The notes beneath the pieces were generated by a model. That model saw nothing but the letters and a program-made list of their open reading frames with translations. It was not told the origin of the DNA and searched no databases. The translations under genes and the position numbers were made by a program. Below, in pieces: positions 7,625 through 13,315 of a stretch of DNA of 14,173 nucleotides (the first letter of the stretch is position 1; every line of letters begins with the position of its first letter). Location: NCBI GenBank assembly GCA_946482045.1, contig CAMLPZ010000093.1, forward strand, positions 1-14,173, given 5' to 3'. Source of the stretch: an uncultured Asticcacaulis sp. (lineage in GTDB: Bacteria > Pseudomonadota > Alphaproteobacteria > Caulobacterales > Caulobacteraceae).

Positions 7625-10012
7625 TCAGTTACTTTCCTTCGAAGCCGTGAACAGACAGACGCCGAAAATCAGGCCAGTCGAGCGGTTGTTGGTCGGTTGC
7701 AGGCGCATCAGAACGGTCTCCTTGCCCCTGGTCAGTTCCTCAGGAATGTCATAGGTCTCGTCGAAGAACTCGCCGGGCCTGGGTGCTGTCGGATGCGAGA
7801 CGCTGACGGCGACCTTGCCATCGATTAGGACGTCGTAGGAGCGGCGATCGTCACCCCAGTAGGTCGCCTGCAGCTTGAGCGGGCCGGCGTCCTTGCCGGG
7901 GTCGCGGCGGACCTTCATGGTGAACTGCATGAAACCGCCCTGGCGGGCATCACGACCGTTGCGGCCACGATAGGTGCCGGGCCATGACACGTCCGATTCG
8001 AGATTGTGATCGCGTTCGGGCTGCATTTCGCCGAGGTACATGACATCGACCGAGCGCGCCGACAGGTCGCGCTGGCGCTCCTGTTCGGCCAGAAACGCGG
8101 CTTCCTCGGTCTTCCATTCAGCCTCGGTGAAGCGCTTGAAATAGACGCCGCTGCGGCGTTCGTACTGGCTGTAGAAGGGCACGAAATCCATGTCGCCGGG
8201 GCGGCCAGAGCCCTTGGTTCGGTAGGTAGCCTTGTCAATGCTGACCGGCGCAAAGGTCGCCAGCAGGTCGTCGCCGACGAGGGCTGGCTCGGTGCCCTTG
8301 TAGTCCGTCTCGACCGGGCCAAGGTCGGCGGCCATGACCATGGGGCCACGCAGCAGGGCGACAACGTTCGGATTGTCGCTGGTCGCTTCGAAACGCAGGT
8401 CGAGCGGCAACGACAGGCGGGCGGTGTCGCCGGCGCTCCAAACGCGATCGACGATCAGATAGCCGCGATTGCGCGTGCCCTCAACTGGCCTGCCGTTGAT
8501 CGTCAGATCAGCTGATTTCGCCCAGGCGGGAATACGCAACGCGATCTTAAAGCGCGATGGCCGGCGAAGCGCGGGCAGGCTCACGGCAATATCGCCATTG
8601 TAGGGATAGCCGGTGTCGATGCGGACCTGCGCCCCCTTGGCCGCCCACCTTGCGACCGCCGGGATGTAGAGATTGACGAACAGGGTGTCGCCGCTCTCCC
8701 AGAAGATCGACTCGCCGTGCTTGGCGTGGCTTTCCATGCCCGAGCCGTGACAGCAGGTCCAGTTGTCGACCGGATCGGAGAAGCCGCGCGCCGCTCCGGT
8801 GAACAACGGCGTCATATAGCTGAACATGCCGGTTTTCGGGTTTTGCTGGGCCATGACGTGGTTCAGGTGGGCGCGTTCGAAATAGTCGAAATAGCGCGCG
8901 TCGGCGTCCCAGCTGTAGAGGTGCCGGGTCAGCTTGAGCATATTGTAGGTATTGCAGTGCTCGCACGTTGCCTCGGTGATGTGCTTCGAGATCGTATCCG
9001 GCTGGAAGAAGTATTCGCGGTCGGCATTGCCGCCGATGACGTAGGAATGATGGTTGACAACGCGATCCCAGAAAAAGCTGGCAGCCTTGCGATTGTCCGT
9101 GTTCCCGGAGACTTCATAGAGCGTGGCCTCACCCAGCAGCTTCGGTACCTGGGTATTGGCGTGGTTGTTGGCCAGCTTGTCTTCGCCAGCGATCAGCGGA
9201 TCGATGATGCGCTTGTGGTGCATGCGGCGGGCCAGGGCCAGCCAGCGTGGGTCTTTCGTGCGGCGATGCAGTTCGGCGAACGAGTCATTCAGGCCGCCGA
9301 ACTCACAGTCGAGGACCTTCTGCACCTGTTCGTCGCTAAGCGCGGCAAAGACACGGTCTATATAGACACCCAGGCGGGTCGCAACGGTAATGCCCTTGTC
9401 GTGACCGCAGAAGGTTTGGGCGTCAAACAGGCCGCCATAGAGCTTGTGCCAGTTATAAAGTGGCACCCAGCAGCCATTGAGGTCGAAACCCGCCGAACGG
9501 ATGTCGCCGGCCATGATTTCGGGGAAGATCTCCTTGCCGTCGACGACGGAGCCGTCCTTGCGCTTACGCGTGAAGCCGGCGACATAACCGTCGCCATGAG
9601 CACCTTGGATCAGGGCCAGTTCATCGATAATGTAAGCAGCACGTGCTTTAAGCAAAGTATTGCCGCTCTGGGCGTGCATCAGCGAGATGGCCGACAGGTA
9701 GTGACCCAGGCTGTGGCCGGCGATCGTATCGCGCTCCCAGCCACCATAGATTTCGGCCTTGGGCTTCAGGCCCGCGCTCTTGCGGAAATTGTGCAGCAGG
9801 CGATCGGGATCGACGCTGAGCAGATACCGCTCATTGACATCGACAGCTGTCTTATACGGTGAGGGCAGGAGGCGGACCGTGTTCAGCGGCAAGGACCGTG
9901 TGGTCGCAGGGCCACCCATGGTGTCGGCGCGCAGCGGCCCGGCGGCTGCGGCCAGAACCAGCGCACCTGTGCCAGAAAGGAGCCCGCGACGATTCATAAC
10001 AAGTGCGCCCAT
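7625..10012 (-). CDS. GH127 family glycoside hydrolase (DUF1680), probable beta-L-arabinofuranosidase, Tat-exported
   Basis: A 795-residue periplasmic hydrolase. The ATG at 10012 is chosen because AGGGA lies 7 nt upstream (complement of 10020-10024); an ATG at 9997 lacks one, and a frame extension to 10147 runs through AT-rich control DNA. The signal peptide has twin arginines (NRRGLLSG) and cleavage near LRA (27-29). By comparison with Bifidobacterium HypBA1, whose Zn site is Glu338, Cys340, Cys417 and Cys418 with Cys417 as nucleophile, the equivalents are Glu351 and Cys353 in CEHCNTYNM and Cys420-Cys421 in NWTCCHGSGMESHAKHGE; Glu333 in DREYFF is the likely acid/base. A C-terminal beta-sandwich (about 670-790), with GEMQPERDHNLES and YWGDDRRSYDVLIDGK, matches the DUF6805-type extension common in long GH127 proteins. 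GH127 also includes enzymes for other unusual sugars, so arabinofuranoside specificity is probable, not proven. Confidence 0.88.
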   Translation of the reverse strand: MGALVMNRRGLLSGTGALVLAAAAGPLRADTMGGPATTRSLPLNTVRLLPSPYKTAVDVNERYLLSVDPDRLLHNFRKSAGLKPKAEIYGGWERDTIAGHSLGHYLSAISLMHAQSGNTLLKARAAYIIDELALIQGAHGDGYVAGFTRKRKDGSVVDGKEIFPEIMAGDIRSAGFDLNGCWVPLYNWHKLYGGLFDAQTFCGHDKGITVATRLGVYIDRVFAALSDEQVQKVLDCEFGGLNDSFAELHRRTKDPRWLALARRMHHKRIIDPLIAGEDKLANNHANTQVPKLLGEATLYEVSGNTDNRKAASFFWDRVVNHHSYVIGGNADREYFFQPDTISKHITEATCEHCNTYNMLKLTRHLYSWDADARYFDYFERAHLNHVMAQQNPKTGMFSYMTPLFTGAARGFSDPVDNWTCCHGSGMESHAKHGESIFWESGDTLFVNLYIPAVARWAAKGAQVRIDTGYPYNGDIAVSLPALRRPSRFKIALRIPAWAKSADLTINGRPVEGTRNRGYLIVDRVWSAGDTARLSLPLDLRFEATSDNPNVVALLRGPMVMAADLGPVETDYKGTEPALVGDDLLATFAPVSIDKATYRTKGSGRPGDMDFVPFYSQYERRSGVYFKRFTEAEWKTEEAAFLAEQERQRDLSARSVDVMYLGEMQPERDHNLESDVSWPGTYRGRNGRDARQGGFMQFTMKVRRDPGKDAGPLKLQATYWGDDRRSYDVLIDGKVAVSVSHPTAPRPGEFFDETYDIPEELTRGKETVLMRLQPTNNRSTGLIFGVCLFTASKESN

Positions 10013-10024
10013 AATAACATCCCT

Positions 10025-10039
10025 ATATGTCTGACATAT
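10025..10039. promoter_or_regulatory. 15-bp palindrome ATATGTCTGACATAT at the GH127 start
   Basis: Perfect 7-bp arms, ATATGTC and GACATAT, flank a single base. It lies 12 bp upstream of the GH127 start codon and abuts its AGGGA ribosome binding site. It may be a repressor operator or, in the transcript, a small hairpin next to the ribosome binding site. Its core TGTC-N-GACA recurs at 10073-10081. Confidence 0.42.
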
Positions 10040-10052
10040 GTATACGATATAC
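10040..10052. promoter_or_regulatory. Inverted repeat GTATACGATATAC, candidate operator
   Basis: Arms GTATA and TATAC flank CGA. The reverse complement, GTATATCGTATAC, matches the sequence at 10346-10358 in 12 of 13 positions, so related sites sit before both divergent genes. It also contains, read toward GH127, GGTATATC-like bases (10046-10053) that resemble the alphaproteobacterial -10 element, so part of the similarity could be promoter rather than operator. Confidence 0.38.
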
Positions 10053-10071
10053 CACAAAAATTTCAATAATG

Positions 10072-10082
10072 TTGTCGGACAA
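10072..10082. promoter_or_regulatory. Second TGTC-N-GACA palindrome (TTGTCGGACAA)
   Basis: Arms TTGTC and GACAA flank one G. It shares the TGTC-N-GACA core with the palindrome at 10025-10039; the two centres are 45 bp apart. A half-similar TGTCAGA follows at 10094-10100. This could be a pair of operators for one protein upstream of GH127. The protein is unknown. Confidence 0.33.
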
Positions 10083-10131
10083 TATCGCTGTTTTGTCAGA
10101 AGTTCGGCCCAGGACGCAGGAGGCAATCGGC

Positions 10132-10176
10132 ATGTATGAAAATTCAAAACCTGTAATTATGCAATTTAAACTATAG
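10132..10176 (+). CDS. Tiny 14-codon ORF with perfect Shine-Dalgarno; possible leader peptide
   Basis: AGGAGG (10118-10123) lies 8 nt before ATG at 10132, an ideal arrangement and the best ribosome binding site seen in this window. The ORF encodes MYENSKPVIMQFKL and ends in TAG at 10174-10176. It is 256 bp upstream of the receptor start codon and on the same strand, so it would lie in a leader only if transcription begins upstream of about 10118. It could be a regulatory leader peptide, the remnant of a lost gene, or chance. The peptide shows no recognisable motif. Confidence 0.22.
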   Translation: MYENSKPVIMQFKL

Positions 10177-10275
10177 AATGTTTAAGATGCAACGATGTGG
10201 TACATGAATTGAGTAAATATGAGTCGCTATATATTTCAATTTAGACGGAGAAAACTGGCTTATATACACAAAATG

Positions 10276-10286
10276 GCGTCGTATAA
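10276..10286. repeat. 11-mer GCGTCGTATAA shared with IclR upstream region
   Basis: This exact 11-mer also occurs at 6616-6626, inside the inverted repeat upstream of the IclR gene. Here the right arm is not conserved (it continues ACTTCG), so if it is a binding site it is a half-site or a degenerate one. Confidence 0.35.
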
Positions 10287-10345
10287 ACTTCGTTGCATTT
10301 ATGACACGCGATTGCCGATAGTGTGCAAAAGATCAACCTACTCGC

Positions 10346-10358
10346 GTATATCGTATAA
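10346..10358. promoter_or_regulatory. GTATATCGTATAA, candidate operator before the receptor gene
   Basis: It matches the reverse complement of 10040-10052 in 12 of 13 positions and includes TCGTATAA, also present at 6619-6626 and 10279-10286. It lies 75 bp before the receptor ATG and 6 bp upstream of a TTGACGG sequence. The same bases include TATATC, so a role as a -10 element is an alternative. Confidence 0.38.
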
Positions 10359-10364
10359 AATATT

Positions 10365-10371
10365 TTGACGG
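10365..10371 (+). promoter_or_regulatory. Possible -35 element (TTGACGG) for the receptor gene
   Basis: TTGACGG matches the Caulobacter housekeeping -35 consensus TTGACGS exactly and lies 61 bp before the receptor start codon. At the expected distance downstream no good GCTANAWC-like -10 is seen, so the promoter may be weak and activator-dependent, or the match may be accidental. Confidence 0.3.
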
Positions 10372-10432
10372 TTTTGTAAACTTGTGTCTTCATGGCGTCG
10401 CACATTTGTCAGGGAAAAAAGGACAAGGCATT

Positions 10433-13222
10433 ATGAAGATTAAGCGGACATATCTGGTCACTGGGGGCCTGATCGCTGCGGTACTGTGCTCGCCGGCGGT
10501 TGCGCAGGAGGTTTCTGCATCAGCCGATACGAGCACAACGGCCGCTGCGGAACAGAATGACGACGTCGTTATCGTGAAGGGACTGCGCAAGAGCCTTCAG
10601 ACCGCGGTCGATCGTAAACGCCGGTCGGCGCAGATCGTCGATTCGGTTGATGCCGAAGACGCGGGCAAACTGCCTGACAACAACGTCAACGAAGCGATTG
10701 CACGCATTACCGGCGTTCAGATCGAACGCGCGCGCGGTGAAGGCTCGGGCCTGAAAATCCGCGGTATGGAAGACGTCCAGACGACGCTTAACGGCGCTCC
10801 GAACAATACCGGCATTGGCCGGTCGGCCTCGCTCAACGACATTCCCGCCGAACTGCTGAAGTCGGTCCAGATCTATAAGAACCGTACGGCTGATCAGGTC
10901 GAAGGTGGCATCGCCGGCACGGTCAACGTCGATCTGCGCCGTCCGTTCGACCTGCCGAAGAAATGGACCTTCGCCGGCAGTGTCCGTAACGTCTATGCCG
11001 ATGTCGGCAGCACCAACAGCCCGTACGCTTCGGCCCTAGTGTCAAAGCGCTGGGATACGCCGATCGGCGAGATCGGCTTCCTGGCCAACCTGTCATACCA
11101 AAAGAACAACTATAACGAACAGTGGGTGACCTCGGAATCGCCGGACGTATTCTGGGGCGCCCAGCAGGCCAGCCTTCCGGCTGCCGACCAGGACGCGATC
11201 GCGCCCTATCGTGTGCAGAACGGTATTCAACATGGTTTCGTTGAGCGCAACTCCTACAACGCCGCCGTTCAGTGGCGGGTCAATGACAACCTTGACCTTC
11301 TGCTGGAGGCCTCGGGTTTCAACGCCGATGAAGAGCGCGCTACGGATTTCCTTGAAGTCCGCCTGAAGGACAGTGCCGCGACCCTGTCAAACCTTACCTA
11401 CATGCCGGATGGTGTGACGGTAAAGTCGGTAACCGAAACCGATCCGAACCCGGCCGATAATACCGTCCTGCCGGTCGGACCGTACGCGCGCGATACTGTC
11501 CTCACCACCCGCAACAGCCGCGTTAATTTCGAAGGCCATTGGCGCAAGGACAGCTGGTCTGTCAATTTTGGTGCGAATGTCGATGAAAACCGTCTCAATG
11601 AAGACTGGTATCAGATGATGATGCGGATGAATAATCTGGCGTCCGTCAATATCGACCTGGCTTCCGACAAGATGGCTGAAGTCGGTCCGACGGTCGAATT
11701 CTTCGCGGTCGGCGGGCAGCCGATGGATTTCGATGACATCAATAACTACTACGCCCGTGAAATCGAAAACGGCAAGGGCCATAACAACAGCAAGGAACAT
11801 GCTTTCTTCTTCGACGCGAATTACCGCTTCGGAGACACCGGCTTTATCCGCAATATCCAGGTTGGCGCCCGCAAGACGCACCGTGACGTTGATCGGGTTT
11901 ACGGCTATCGTTACGCTGGCTTCCAGGATGCCAAAGCGATCAAGCTGGCCAACTTCCCCGGTGGAAATCAGCTGATCGACATCTTTGCCGATGTCCCTGG
12001 ACAACAGTCGCAGCACTGGAAGCGGATATCACTCGACGGTTTCATTTCGAACTTCGATGCCATTCGCGCACTGGCCTCCAACTCCGCTACAGTCTCCTAC
12101 GGCGGCGGCGGCGCATTTGACGGTACAACCGGCCGGGCAGTTCCGTATACCCAGCAATGGGCAACGGAAGAGGTCCAGACCGAGCGCATGATGGGTACGT
12201 TGCAGAGTAGCGAAAACACTGCTGCCGTCTTTGCGCAGGCCTTCTATGGTTTCGACCTGTTCAATGTGAACTTCGACGGTGTGGTTGGCGCGCGTGCCGT
12301 CCATACCTGGGGTGAGAGCTACTCCATCGATCGCCAGGTTGATGTCATTTCAACTTCGCCGTATGCCGAAGTCGTCAGCATGGTGCCGCGCACGACCGAA
12401 CTGGACTACAAGGACATCCTGCCCAGCGCACATATCGTTGCCCACTTCTCACCGAAGTTACAACTGCGTCTCGCCTACACGCAGAACGTCCAGCGTCCAA
12501 ACTTTGAACAGGCGACATCGTTCACCTTCCTGAATAACCCAACCTCGGGCATTGGTTCGGGCTGGGGCGGCAATGCCAACCTGGAAGCCAATCGCGAGGA
12601 CAGCTACGACGCATCGTTGGAGTACTACTTCGGCCGTGGCGGCGTCGTTTCGTTCGCTGCCTACCTGAAGAAGCCCGACGGATTCATCTACGACTCCACA
12701 GAACTGGAAACGGTTGACGGTGTTCAATATAATATCACCCGTCCGCGTAACGCCAGCCCGGGTACCTTCCAGGGCTACGAGTTCAACGCCCAGGCCTTCT
12801 TCGAATTCCTGCCGGGACATTGGAAGAATTTGGGCGGCCAGTTCAACTACTCGTACAATCAGATCGCCAAGATCGATTATCCGGGTGACGACGACAACGC
12901 CATCGGTAACTCCAGGTACACTTACAATGCTATCCTTTACTACGATACGCCGCAGTTCAGCGCCCGTGTCGCTTATAACTACCGCGACCGGTTCCGTGCC
13001 TGGACACACTGGCTACCGCAGTACTCGCCCTATGTCGAAGCGACGTCGCGCCTCGATGCGGCCGTCAACTGGACCCCAGTCAAGTATATGACCTTGTCCG
13101 TAGAAGGCACGAACCTGCTGCAGAACAATACCAAGATGACCTGGGGCGTGGACAATCTGCTGCCGCAAGGCATCCGGGTCCAGGCCCGGACCATCCAGGT
13201 CAGCGCACGTTTCCGCTACTAA
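10433..13222 (+). CDS. TonB-dependent outer-membrane receptor (Xanthomonas/Caulobacter type)
   Basis: A 929-residue outer-membrane transporter, the likely entry port for the oligosaccharide used by the locus, powered by TonB-ExbB-ExbD. The ATG at 10433 is chosen over a TTG 17 codons upstream because MKIKRTYLVTGGLIAAVLCSPAVAQ is a standard signal peptide (cleavage near 24-25). DDVVIVKGLRKSLQ (about 43-56) is a possible TonB-box region. The plug (about 55-160) has the TIGR01782-type pattern: SVDAEDAGKLPDNNVNEAI, ARITGVQIER, GLKIRGMEDVQTTLNG and QVEGGIAGTVNVDLRRP. The rest is a beta-barrel ending in ARFRY, the terminal aromatic signature. No N-terminal signalling (STN) domain is present, so it is not a FecA-type sigma-factor activator. 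Length is normal for carbohydrate receptors of Caulobacter and Xanthomonas. It is divergent from GH127, and a strong terminator follows it. Confidence 0.93.
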   Translation: MKIKRTYLVTGGLIAAVLCSPAVAQEVSASADTSTTAAAEQNDDVVIVKGLRKSLQTAVDRKRRSAQIVDSVDAEDAGKLPDNNVNEAIARITGVQIERARGEGSGLKIRGMEDVQTTLNGAPNNTGIGRSASLNDIPAELLKSVQIYKNRTADQVEGGIAGTVNVDLRRPFDLPKKWTFAGSVRNVYADVGSTNSPYASALVSKRWDTPIGEIGFLANLSYQKNNYNEQWVTSESPDVFWGAQQASLPAADQDAIAPYRVQNGIQHGFVERNSYNAAVQWRVNDNLDLLLEASGFNADEERATDFLEVRLKDSAATLSNLTYMPDGVTVKSVTETDPNPADNTVLPVGPYARDTVLTTRNSRVNFEGHWRKDSWSVNFGANVDENRLNEDWYQMMMRMNNLASVNIDLASDKMAEVGPTVEFFAVGGQPMDFDDINNYYAREIENGKGHNNSKEHAFFFDANYRFGDTGFIRNIQVGARKTHRDVDRVYGYRYAGFQDAKAIKLANFPGGNQLIDIFADVPGQQSQHWKRISLDGFISNFDAIRALASNSATVSYGGGGAFDGTTGRAVPYTQQWATEEVQTERMMGTLQSSENTAAVFAQAFYGFDLFNVNFDGVVGARAVHTWGESYSIDRQVDVISTSPYAEVVSMVPRTTELDYKDILPSAHIVAHFSPKLQLRLAYTQNVQRPNFEQATSFTFLNNPTSGIGSGWGGNANLEANREDSYDASLEYYFGRGGVVSFAAYLKKPDGFIYDSTELETVDGVQYNITRPRNASPGTFQGYEFNAQAFFEFLPGHWKNLGGQFNYSYNQIAKIDYPGDDDNAIGNSRYTYNAILYYDTPQFSARVAYNYRDRFRAWTHWLPQYSPYVEATSRLDAAVNWTPVKYMTLSVEGTNLLQNNTKMTWGVDNLLPQGIRVQARTIQVSARFRY

Positions 13223-13230
13223 TCATGATG

Positions 13231-13258
13231 ACGGTTCCGGTCGAGACACCGGAACCGT
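13231..13258. terminator. First of two tandem hairpins after the receptor gene
   Basis: A perfect 11-bp stem (ACGGTTCCGGT at 13231-13241, ACCGGAACCGT at 13248-13258) with a 6-nt loop starts 8 bp after the receptor stop codon. It is followed only by TTTCTTC, so it may act together with the next hairpin, or protect the 3' end of the mRNA. Confidence 0.6.
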
Positions 13259-13269
13259 TTCTTCACAAG

Positions 13270-13302
13270 AAAGCCCGCCGGTTTCTCCCGACGGGCTTTT
13301 TT
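13270..13302. terminator. Rho-independent terminator, possibly bidirectional
   Basis: A 12-bp stem with one C/A mismatch, AAAGCCCGCCGG (13270-13281) and CCGACGGGCTTT (13288-13299), encloses a 6-nt loop and ends in a run of six T (13297-13302). It terminates the receptor transcript. An A-rich start (ACAAGAAA) gives a broken T-run on the other strand, so it may also stop the convergent halogenase transcript, whose stop codon is at 13316-13318. Confidence 0.85.
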
Positions 13303-13315
13303 CGTTAGTATAGTG

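Larger units (their letters stand above)
10013..10432. promoter_or_regulatory. 420-bp AT-rich divergent control region between GH127 and the TonB-dependent receptor
   Basis: This stretch is clearly more AT-rich than the flanking genes and carries no long conserved ORF. From left to right it holds the GH127 ribosome binding site, a 15-bp palindrome (10025-10039), a GTATA-type inverted repeat (10040-10052), a second TGTC-N-GACA palindrome (10072-10082), a 14-codon ORF with a perfect AGGAGG (10118-10176), an 11-mer shared with the IclR upstream region (10276-10286), a second GTATA-type site (10346-10358) and a -35-like TTGACGG (10365-10371). The receptor start has AGGA at 10420-10423 and AAGG at 10425-10428. 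Such density of repeats suggests that transcription of both genes is tightly controlled here. Confidence 0.6.

Noticed and set aside
8717..9862. A 381-codon + strand ORF inside the GH127 gene
   Set aside because: It lies wholly antisense to a gene with intact family motifs, has no recognisable domain or ribosome binding site, and long antisense frames are expected in GC-rich DNA.
10013..10147. N-terminal extension of the GH127 frame to an ATG at 10147
   Set aside because: The extension crosses AT-rich palindromic control DNA, puts 45 residues before a clear Tat signal, and the ATG at 10012 has a good ribosome binding site.
10013..10432. LacI-type operator (TGTTAGCGCTAACA-like) as in Caulobacter xylose genes
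   Set aside because: I looked for this palindrome in both divergent regions and did not see it.
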